From the NCBI GenBank assembly GCA_965249045.1, contig OZ252213.1, forward strand, positions 124,001 to 188,000: 64,000 bases of DNA, written 5' to 3'. The number at the start of each line of letters is the position of its first letter. Within the stretch, counting starts at the first letter, position 1. The position numbers and the translations under genes were made by a program. Source of the stretch: Nemesobacter sp965249045. Lineage in GTDB: Bacteria; Desulfobacterota_D; UBA1144; Nemesobacterales; Nemesobacteraceae. Under the pieces are notes generated by a model. That model had not been told where the DNA came from, did no database searches, and saw only the letters and a program-made list of their open reading frames with translations. Below are positions 36,920-43,747 of this stretch, piece by piece.

Positions 36920-37084
36920 GGCTAAAACTTTATAGTCTCCGGGTGCATCACTGACTTTTATAGAAAGCGTGTCTTCGGCTATTAAGAAATCTAGATTCCC
37001 GCAACTTGTGCAAGTGGGATATGATTTTTTTTTACGAAGCTTCGCAAGGATTAAATGCTGTTGTTCTTTGCTAAGTGTTGACAT
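36845..37084 (-). CDS. small zinc-ribbon protein
   Basis: A 79-residue protein beginning MSTLSKEQQHLILAKLRKK. Two CxxC pairs, CTSCGNLDF and CDNCGYFNLFHF, form a treble-clef or zinc ribbon. The ATG overlaps the stop of the upstream membrane gene (TGATG), so the two are translationally coupled. Such proteins are found with mobile elements, function unknown. Confidence 0.65.
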   Translation of the reverse strand: MSTLSKEQQHLILAKLRKKKSYPTCTSCGNLDFLIAEDTLSIKVSDAPGDYKVLALVCDNCGYFNLFHFNLLMDQIETS

Positions 37085-37392
37085 CAGGGTGTTTTCGGAA
37101 GAGTGCCGACTTCTTCTTGCAGCTTTCTGGTTTCCTTTATCATCCGGTCGAGCGTTTTGCTTTGTCGCTTCATCTTTTGTTCGGTTATAGACCACTCGCT
37201 AGGATGAAGGTGTCTATGAAGGATGACCGCCCCAGGAAACGCAAGGATAATAGTAGCTAGAATAGAGGCTACCCCACCTAGCGTCCAGTTTTTATAGGAT
37301 TGATGAAGCTCTTGAACGACTAAAGGAAATTCTGCGATTTTATCTTGGTTCTTAACAATGAGAGCTAATAATTCTTCATGTGAAAACCCCAT
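37084..37392 (-). CDS. small single-pass membrane protein
   Basis: A 102-residue protein: N-terminal helix (HEELLALIVKNQDKIAEF), one transmembrane segment (GGVASILATIILAFPGAVIL) and a C-terminal coiled coil (QKMKRQSKTLDRMIKETRKL). The AGGAGG site lies 5-6 bases before the ATG. It is first in a two-gene unit with the zinc-ribbon protein. Confidence 0.6.
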   Translation of the reverse strand: MGFSHEELLALIVKNQDKIAEFPLVVQELHQSYKNWTLGGVASILATIILAFPGAVILHRHLHPSEWSITEQKMKRQSKTLDRMIKETRKLQEEVGTLPKTP

Positions 37393-37542
37393 TGCTGCCT
37401 CCTCTTAGTAAAAACCTACACAAGATTTCAAAGATTGTCCGGTACTTATTCCACTTTCTATCTTATGCCAAAAGGTTTCTCTGTCAAGATTAACAGCTTC
37501 GTGGTATACTCCTAACCGTTCGCAGTTGAAATGAACCCGCTA

Positions 37543-37626
37543 TGTCGGGTCTCCGTTAATACAACACCCGTTCTAGGGAAATAAGCGGAAAGTCCAATTC
37601 ATTTTGACTGTGAACAAGACCCGACA
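37543..37626 (+). other. inverted repeat in the leader of the ankyrin gene
   Basis: TGTCGGGTCT (37543-37552) and AGACCCGACA (37617-37626) are perfectly complementary, 64 bases apart, and the second arm is 37 bases before the ankyrin-gene ATG. It may form a stem in the leader of that mRNA. No homology to a known riboswitch is evident. Confidence 0.35.
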
Positions 37627-37663
37627 CCTACGTGTGCCGGAGATCAGGTTTAAGGAGAGTGTT

Positions 37664-38401
37664 ATGAGGACGATTCTGCTTAGCGCCGTCTTCGCAGCGT
37701 GCCTTGTATCCTTTCTCGGCTCCGAGTCCTTTGGTCGAGAAGCTAAAACGCTTAATGAGATTCGGTTTTTTATGGCGGTCAGAGATGGAGATATAGAAGT
37801 CGTCAGGAAGGCAACAAGTGATCTTCTGATGGATGTTAATATGACAAAAGGTGGTTTCCCCGCCCTTCATTTTGCGGCACTCAAAGGTCATATTGAAGTC
37901 GCAAGAATTTTGATAGATGCGGGGGCAGACGTAAATGCGAGAGATGCCATTCATGGCACTACCGCCCTTGAAGTTGCAGACGAGAGAGGAGACATGGCAT
38001 TTGTAAGCCTCTTGGAACTTGCGGGAGCGCAACCGCTAGGAGGCTTCATGGAAGAGCCTGAAGAAATGAAGGAAGATTTTGGGGAAAGAAAAGAAACCCC
38101 TAGGGAAAGAGGGGAAAGTTTTTGGGAAGGGGCAGAGAAGCAAAAGACATTTCAGGAAGGTTTTCAATATGGATTTGAACGAGGGGTGAAGGGTGATTTG
38201 CCATCACACCTCTACTTGCTTTGGTTAGCCATCATAGCAGTCTTTGCGTTTACTTGCTGGAAGGGAGCGGAAAAGCGTGGACGCAACCCGTGGATATGGG
38301 GAGGCTTGACGCTTGCTACTATCCTTCTCCCGCTTCTCTGCTGGCTTCCCTATGTAGTACTCCGAATCTTAGGAGAACCAAAAAATGATAAAGCCTCTTA
38401 A
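37664..38401 (+). CDS. exported ankyrin-repeat membrane protein
   Basis: A 245-residue protein starting at ATG 37664 with AAGGAG 7 bases upstream. Signal peptide MRTILLSAVFAACLVSFLGS, then two or three ankyrin units (GGFPALHFAALKGHIEVARI, LIDAGADVNARDA, TTALEVADERGDMAFVSLLE), an acidic/charged linker and two C-terminal hydrophobic segments (LYLLWLAIIAVFAFTCW, WGGLTLATILLPLLCWLPYV). It lies between cargo genes of the transposon. A host- or envelope-interaction role is only a guess. Confidence 0.65.
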   Translation: MRTILLSAVFAACLVSFLGSESFGREAKTLNEIRFFMAVRDGDIEVVRKATSDLLMDVNMTKGGFPALHFAALKGHIEVARILIDAGADVNARDAIHGTTALEVADERGDMAFVSLLELAGAQPLGGFMEEPEEMKEDFGERKETPRERGESFWEGAEKQKTFQEGFQYGFERGVKGDLPSHLYLLWLAIIAVFAFTCWKGAEKRGRNPWIWGGLTLATILLPLLCWLPYVVLRILGEPKNDKAS

Positions 38402-38527
38402 AATTCTAATTCCTTCTGTCTGCTGATTGCAAGTTGTGACTGGGATTACGAAGACTGCCCCGTGAACTGTACGACTAAAGTTACCGACCCTAACGGGCAT
38501 GTTATAGAGTGCCATTGCCCGAATTAG
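38385..38527 (+). pseudogene. small Cys-rich lipoprotein-like gene, probable frameshift
   Basis: AGGAG at 38371 and ATG at 38385 give MIKPLKIL. One base later in the frame the sequence becomes SFCLLIASCDWDYEDCPVNC, CTTKVTDPNGHVIECHCPN and TAG at 38525. LLIASC is a lipobox, and five cysteines follow. A one-base deletion or insertion would join both parts into a 45-residue lipoprotein. As read, the frame from ATG stops after 13 codons. It overlaps the end of the ankyrin gene. Confidence 0.4.
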
Positions 38528-38529
38528 TA

Positions 38530-39495
38530 TCAAATTACAAACTGTGTTTCGGGTGGCATATCCGCAGTCAATTCCTCATAGGTAAGTCTTTTCCCAAGCA
38601 TAGACTTAACTGTGTTGGATATGGTTTTCATAGTAGAGTCTTCTCTATGGTTGTGACGCTCTGTGTATTCGTCTATATACCTTTGCAGGTGCTTCTCTGA
38701 CATCTTGTGATAAACCCCTACATAACCACGTTTAAGCATAGACCAAAAGCTTTCTACTCCGTTAGTATGAGCCTGACCCCTGATATATTCGCCTACCCCG
38801 TGGTTTACCGATTCATGGTTGTAGTTTTTCTTCTTAAGTCCTTTGTATCCTTTATGGTGATCCGTGTATATCGTAGACCCTTTCTTGGCGGTTCCTTCAA
38901 CCAGTCTTTGAAGAGTTACGCTTGAGATGGGTTTGGTTACCCTTGCCTTTACCTTTTTCGTAGGACGTGACTTGACTGCCACTATGGGAGTCTTGCCCGC
39001 CGCTCCCGAAATATAAAGGGGTTTCTTGGAAGCATGCATGTTCCGAAGCTTCCCGCCTATATAAGTCTCATCCGCTTCAAGCGGGGATTCCAGCCTAGCA
39101 TTTAACTGATCTTCAAACGCTTTCCGGATTCTATGAGCGAGGAACCAAGCGGCTTTCTGGCTAATATCCAAGTCCCTTGCCAGCTTGCAACTCGATACGC
39201 CTTTAAGATTCGTGGAAATCAGAAATATGGCGAGTAGCCACTTGTGGAAAGGAAGCCTGCTTTCCGCAAGTACCGTGTTAGTTCTTACGCTGAAGTGCTT
39301 ACGGCAATCCTTGCACCGATAGGGCATGGATTTATGACTCTTTGTTTCGGAGGTTCTTACACTTCCGCAATTTGGGCAGTATCTTCCAATCTTTCCCCAT
39401 ACCTGCCTCTCGAAAAATTCTCTCGCAGATTCCTCATCTGGAAACTTCTGAAAGAATTTATAGAAGCTAATCTTCTGTGTTTTCTTCTTTTTCAT
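38530..39495 (-). CDS. IS1595-family (ISXO2-like) transposase
   Basis: A complete 321-residue transposase. An N-terminal zinc ribbon has Cys40/Cys43 and Cys61/Cys64. The DDE catalytic set is visible as EADETYIGGKL (D142), IYTDHHKGYKG (D212) and HTNGVESFWSMLKRGY (E248). It is within a 4.7-kb unit with matching terminal repeats and an 8-bp target duplication, all typical of the IS1595 family. I see no frameshifts, so the element may be active. Confidence 0.93.
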   Translation of the reverse strand: MKKKKTQKISFYKFFQKFPDEESAREFFERQVWGKIGRYCPNCGSVRTSETKSHKSMPYRCKDCRKHFSVRTNTVLAESRLPFHKWLLAIFLISTNLKGVSSCKLARDLDISQKAAWFLAHRIRKAFEDQLNARLESPLEADETYIGGKLRNMHASKKPLYISGAAGKTPIVAVKSRPTKKVKARVTKPISSVTLQRLVEGTAKKGSTIYTDHHKGYKGLKKKNYNHESVNHGVGEYIRGQAHTNGVESFWSMLKRGYVGVYHKMSEKHLQRYIDEYTERHNHREDSTMKTISNTVKSMLGKRLTYEELTADMPPETQFVI

Positions 39496-39636
39496 TATGG
39501 TATATATTACCTGATTTTAACAAGAATTTCAAGGGTTTAAGTCCATTTATTGACAAAAATCCGTTTAAATTCTTCACACACGTGCGCGCGGAGAATTCTA
39601 TAATGTGAAAAAGGGTCACCTGTCAAATCGCAGGTG

Positions 39637-40056
39637 CTAGGTGGAATTGCTTTTTGCTTTGTCGCAAGCTTCCTTGCAGAATTCTTTGAATCGCTTGGGG
39701 GAAAGTTTAGGCTCCTGAAGTCCACTGCAAATATGCTTTAGGACTTCTGGCTCAACTGATTTTTTTATTTTTATTCTTCCTTGCCGTTGCTTCTGTTCCA
39801 AGTCCTTTACGGACATTATTTTAGCTTGGGGGTAGTTGATGTAACTGTTGTGATCAATTGAAGGATGATCACCTGGACTGAGGGTGTATCTTTCGTCAAT
39901 CCGTGTGGACGTTATGTTGACTATAAGAACTTTGTCCTCCCCGTCCTTTTTTAGTGGGAAAGTCAAAACAAAAAACAAGTGGGGTTTTTGTTCAGGCGGG
40001 GGCGGAATTGGAGCTAGGAATGTTACTCCCCGATAAGGGACAAAAAGTGTATTCAT
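39637..40056 (-). CDS. PanT-like toxin, MazF/PemK-like fold
   Basis: A 139-residue protein next to the Panacea antitoxin. HLFFVLTFPLKKDGEDKVLI and VNITSTRIDERYTLSPGDHP resemble the central strands of MazF/PemK-type toxins (typically HxVVLSN then LVVPITS), followed by a serine after the SIDHNSYI segment. It starts 16 bases after the antitoxin stop with no ribosome site of its own, so translation is probably coupled. Classification as a MazF relative is by pattern only. Confidence 0.6.
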   Translation of the reverse strand: MNTLFVPYRGVTFLAPIPPPPEQKPHLFFVLTFPLKKDGEDKVLIVNITSTRIDERYTLSPGDHPSIDHNSYINYPQAKIMSVKDLEQKQRQGRIKIKKSVEPEVLKHICSGLQEPKLSPKRFKEFCKEACDKAKSNST

Positions 40057-40071
40057 GATGGATAGGGGATT

Positions 40072-40611
40072 TTATGCCAGAAGAAACTTGTTGACTTGCT
40101 GTTGAGCCTCCAACTCTTCTGCAAACTCTTTGGATTTTTCCCCGTACCCTAATGCGACAAGAAGGTTCTCGTACTTGATTTTCTTAGAAGAACCATGCGG
40201 GTCCTCCCATTCGGGAAACTCGTGTGTGTATTTTACGATTTTCCTCTGGGTCATTTGACCACACTGATCCCAGACTTTTTCAAGGACTTCTAAAGTTGCT
40301 CCACTCAGAAGGTCTAGGTCTTCTGGATCATATTCTCTTTTCAGTGAGAGTTTGCTGGGACTCCCTGAAACCCATTTGTTCCACCCGTTGTCTTTAGATC
40401 CTGTTTCTTTCATGTAATCGTAAGTGAGACTAAGAATCGGACCGTTGTCCATCGAGAAAAGGGCATCTCCGAGAATAGGATAATTGTTTTCCTCTATGGA
40501 AGTTCTCTCAGCAATATAAAGCAACTTCATCAGCTTTCTGCGAGACATAGGTTTCCCTTCCTTGCGGAGAAACCATGCCGCCATTTGCCCTGCAACTTCT
40601 ATGTCGAACAT
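40072..40611 (-). CDS. Panacea-type (DUF4065/SocA-like) antitoxin
   Basis: A 179-residue protein of the Panacea domain (PanA) family: VAGQMAAWFLRKEGKPMSRR, KLMKLLYIAERTSIEENNYP, GDALFSMDNGPILSLTYDYM and the C-terminal NKFLLA. PanA proteins are antitoxins that pair with many unrelated toxins. A start at ATG 40611 is 9 bases from GGAGG; longer starts are in frame. Upstream at 40665-40699 (minus strand) are TTGACA and TTAAAT, 18 bases apart, with inverted repeats that may be operators. Confidence 0.8.
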   Translation of the reverse strand: MFDIEVAGQMAAWFLRKEGKPMSRRKLMKLLYIAERTSIEENNYPILGDALFSMDNGPILSLTYDYMKETGSKDNGWNKWVSGSPSKLSLKREYDPEDLDLLSGATLEVLEKVWDQCGQMTQRKIVKYTHEFPEWEDPHGSSKKIKYENLLVALGYGEKSKEFAEELEAQQQVNKFLLA

Positions 40612-40639
40612 TCGCATCAACCTCCCTTCGCTAGTGTCT

Positions 40640-40700
40640 GTGTGTGAAAATTTACACACGTGTATAACATTTAACACACAGCTTGACTACTTTGTCAAGA
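40640..40700 (-). promoter_or_regulatory. promoter/operator region of the Panacea TA pair
   Basis: On the minus strand TTGACA is followed after 18 bases by TTAAAT. CTTGAC and GTCAAG form an inverted repeat around the -35, and GTGTG/CACAC pairs around GTGTGTAAATTTTCACAC lie downstream. Likely autoregulated TA promoter; inferred. Confidence 0.45.
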
Positions 40701-40732
40701 AAAAGTCAGGGGGACTTAAGTATATAATCCCC

Positions 40733-40740
40733 TAACCATT
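40733..40740. repeat. 8-bp target-site duplication, right
   Basis: TAACCATT, identical to 36006-36013. Confidence 0.92.
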
Positions 40741-41237
40741 TCCGGTGAATCACTCCTGTCTTGCCAGATATTGAATTCCGAGGAAAACAGTGCGTCCGGG
40801 AAACCGGGGGTGTTTCCCTCAAGTTCGCTTTGTGAAAAAGGATGCAGCCTGATTATATCCATGCGCCCGGCAAGCGAATCGGTTATCCCGCGGACATGCA
40901 GCACGCTGACCGAACCGGTCAGCATGAAACGCCCTGGAGTACGATCGCGGTCAACCGCAAGCTTGATGGATGAGAAAATCTCCGGCACTTTCTGGACTTC
41001 GTCCAGAATGACGCGTTCAGGCAGAGTTTTTACAAATCCCATGAGGTCCGCCTCGGCGGCGGCGCGAGTGTCTTCATCATCAAAACTTATGTAGTGATAG
41101 CCCTCGGTCTTGCCGACCATACGGGCAAGGGTAGTTTTTCCGCACTGGCGGGGTCCCTGAATCAACACAACCGGGGAATCTTCAAGAACTTCTCTCAGAC
41201 GTGATTCAACGTGCCGCGTACAACTTGCTTGAGACAT
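40733..41237 (-). pseudogene. DUF4143 AAA ATPase, N-terminal half (split by transposon)
   Basis: Encodes the first 168 residues including Walker A GPRQCGKTT (28-36), Walker B LPERVILDEVQKVPEIFSSI and sensor-like RFMLTGSVSVL. As read, it continues a few codons into the transposon repeat (RGLYT) and stops. The C-terminal half is at 35263..36005. The join is in frame. Confidence 0.9.
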
Positions 41238-41633
41238 GATTGATTAACTGTAATCACTTCTGCGACTAATTGCAATTTTATATTCAGACTAATTATTAAG
41301 TTTAAGCATAGTCAATTATCAGATTAAGAGTTTTTATAGGATTTTTAATGTTATAGCAGATAGTTATAAAGTACAGCTAGTTGTCGGGTTCAAGAATGGC
41401 TAATTGTCAGGTCTAAGCATGGCTGATTGTCAGATTGATATCTCTCCAGTTATCAACCATGATAGATTGACAGTACTCGGAATTTTTCCCAAAATTACTT
41501 AAGTATCGATTATTTCTTCACACCGAAAAAATTTACCTCTCTGCTGCTTTATGAGATATGCGAGATAGAACATGCCGGTTCATTCTCTGTATTCATATCA
41601 ACTAACTTCATACATCTCTTTTAGGAGAGTAAA
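41238..41633 (-). repeat. intergenic region with four degenerate tandem repeats
   Basis: About 395 bases upstream of the split ATPase gene. Related 20-24 base units lie at 41302-41324 (AAGCATAGTCAATTATCAGA), 41370-41388, 41389-41412 (AAGAATGGCTAATTGTCAGG) and 41413-41435 (AAGCATGGCTGATTGTCAGA). A fifth partial unit (GATAGATTGACAG) may follow. They are too short, too diverged and not regularly spaced for a CRISPR array. They may be protein-binding sites. Confidence 0.5.
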
Positions 41634-42914
41634 CTAACCGGAAACCCGGTCGACTGGTTCAAACACAAGCTCCGGCACTACTACTTCCCATTCATCGCAC
41701 ATTATCCTGTCCCGGTACTGAGGTTCTGAAGCATCACGGCTCCAGATCACGACAGCAAAAACCGTCGCGGAAACACAGCGTATCCCGTCCGGGGGCTTGA
41801 ATTTCTTGGCAAGCTGTCCAACTATCGTCCCCGATTGATCAAAAAACTCCCAGCGTCCATTTGCAATCCGCGTTTCGAGCGGATCTCTGGGCGACAGCGC
41901 CGAAATGGAGCGATGCAGGGGATGGCGGGCATCTTGAGATCCGGCAAAACCCAAGTAAACATCGCGAAGTCCGAGCCTGCTAAAGCGGTTCCGAAGCTCC
42001 GCGGATTCACCCGACAGTACAACCCGCTCGCAGAGTATCACCGAGGCGCTGCCAAGCAACATCTCCTGTAATTGATGAGATTCTTCAAAACGCGCGAGCG
42101 CCAGGGTCTTTTTTGCGCGCGTCATAGCCACGTAGTAGAGCCTGCGCTCCTCATCCACATCATTATTATTGCCGGGTTGGTTCCAGTCGCCGTCAAGCAC
42201 AATCACGTGGTCAAACTCAAGTCCCTTGGCGCCGTGCGCGGTAAGCAGCAGGAGCCCGCGCTGGCGACGGCGTATCTGGCGACCCCATTCGGCCAGCCAT
42301 TCAATAAAGTGATCCACCGGCGTTTCCGCACCACCGGTTTCAAGCGCGTATTCCTCAACGGCTTGTCGCAACAAATCGTTCCAGTAACCGGACGTTTGCG
42401 TATCAAGCCAGCTATCGAGATCCGCGCCACGAACAACACCGGTTTTTCGTCCGCGCAGCCATTTGACAAACGCCCGGGTCTCCCGCAGTCGCCAGAAGCT
42501 CGGTATTTCCTCGTTCCCAATCTGCACCGGAATGTCGTGGATTTCGCAGAAAGAACGCACGGGAACCAGATATTCCCACTTGCGCGCTATCACGGCGCAT
42601 CCGGACCAGTCCCAGTCAGATGAAAGACTCCCAAAGCACCCGAACTCCGCCATCGCGATCCGTGCCTGCGAGACCGCGTCGCGACCCGCGGGCAGAATCT
42701 GTACCCTGCCCCGCGCTACCGGATCCAGTTTCTCCCATTCACCGCCCCGCGGGTCCTTAGCACCACAAGGCGAGGGTTCAGGCTGTTCGGGGTCAGCAGG
42801 CTTGCGTTTCGGCGATGTTGGGAGGCAGGGCGATGCCTGCGGAGCGGAAGGCCCGGCCAACATCGCCGGTGACGGGGGTGCGTAGTGTATTCCAGAATCA
42901 GACTGAAAACTCAC
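41634..42914 (-). pseudogene. UvrD-like SF1 helicase, 5'-truncated
   Basis: About 380 residues of a UvrD/RecB-type helicase: SGCAVIARKWEYLVPV (motif IV region), LLLLTAHGAKGLEFDHVIVL (motif V), EERRLYYVAMTRAKKTL (motif VI), then a C-terminal RecQ/HRDC-like tail. Motifs I to III, with the Walker A and B, are absent. The first 30-70 residues are low-complexity and not native. It runs into a glycosyltransferase fragment at 42905. A short piece of the same gene is at 26318..26423. Confidence 0.75.
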
Positions 42915-43275
42915 GCGGCACCCATCCCGACCCCGTCAATTATCCTCTCGACTCTCTTCTCCCACGTGTACTCAGCCGCGTCCGAGCAGGCCCCTCCGCG
43001 AGATTCGAGCGCAAAGCCCCAGGTCTCCGAGCACGAGCCTAAGTACCCGAAGAAATTCCTCCTCGGCATCAGGAGGCGTAACAACTGAATTTTCCTCAGG
43101 CCTCAGTATCTCAAGAACTGACGGAACGCCGGTAGCAACGATAGGCTTTACGGCGGCATGTACTCGAAAAGCTTAAGGGGAGAGGTGAACTCCCCGGCCT
43201 CCGTCCCATCCCTTATGGTAACCCTGGATGAATAGGGCATTACCAGAACATCGGAGACAAGAAAGTAGGAGAACA
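42905..43275 (-). pseudogene. glycosyltransferase fragment (copy of 61425-61795)
   Basis: About 370 bases of minus-strand coding sequence closely matching the C-terminal third of the glycosyltransferase at 61425..62493 (IIDEVG, YTWEKRVERI and TSPLKLFEYM-like pieces), with frameshifts. It is not connected to any N-terminal part. It probably arose by duplication of the gene end into the UvrD locus. Confidence 0.7.
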
Positions 43276-43564
43276 CTTAAATTTATTCCAAAGACAGGTA
43301 TTCAGATGTGGCCCCCGAAATTTGGTCAACACGTTAAGTGTATTTAGCAAAAGATGACGCTCTCCGTTGTGTGGAAAAAGACTATATTCCTCAACCCGTA
43401 TTCTTGATAATCCTGTATACAGGACTGTAGTCTGCACAGAGAGCAAGTCACATCCCCGGCCTTTAAACGAACAGGTTGTTATGATTGCCGCGGCGGATTC
43501 GGATTGGCTTAAGTTTTTTGTAAATCCGCCAATTCGTTTAAACTGCTTGGGGAAGGGAGAAACG

Positions 43565-43747
43565 CATATACCGAAAATAGCCGAATACAGAGAATTGTCT
43601 CTGGATGATCTCGCGACAGGAAAGAGACTGACCCGCACGTCGGAAGCCGACAAGGATATTGAGGAACTGGCTGAGAGTATAAGGGTGCAGGGGCTGCCGA
43701 TAGTCGTAAGTAAATCGGAAGCACGGCCGGAGCAATTAACGATATGA
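43565..43747 (+). pseudogene. ParB-like N-terminal fragment
   Basis: At the end of an open frame, LSLDDLATGKRLTRTSEADK, DIEELAESIRVQGLPIVVSK matches the start of ParB/Srx-fold proteins (NVRxTxxxxDIEELAxSIxxxGLLQ). It lacks the rest of the ParB domain, and the frame ends four bases into mcrB. The upstream 220 bases contain a segment (GCAAAAGATGACGCTCTCCG) that recurs at 33959 next to the IS30. A decayed gene start. Confidence 0.5.

Larger units (their letters stand above)
36014..40732. mobile_element. IS1595-family transposon with passenger genes
   Basis: A 4719-bp element. Left terminal repeat GGGGATTATATACTTAAGTC (36014-36033) is the perfect inverted complement of 40713-40732. An 8-bp target duplication (TAACCATT) flanks it, the size known for IS1595 insertions. 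It encodes an ISXO2-like transposase (38530..39495) plus cargo: six or so small genes, an ankyrin membrane protein and a Panacea TA pair. Its base composition is more AT-rich than the flanks. It is inserted in a DUF4143 ATPase gene. The perfect repeats and clean target suggest recent insertion. Confidence 0.93.

Noticed and set aside
41302..41435. Possible CRISPR array
   Set aside because: Repeats are diverged, irregularly spaced and have no cas genes; treated as degenerate repeats.
43367..43747. Complete ParB-like gene
   Set aside because: Only the first strand-helix of ParB is present; the rest of the domain is missing.
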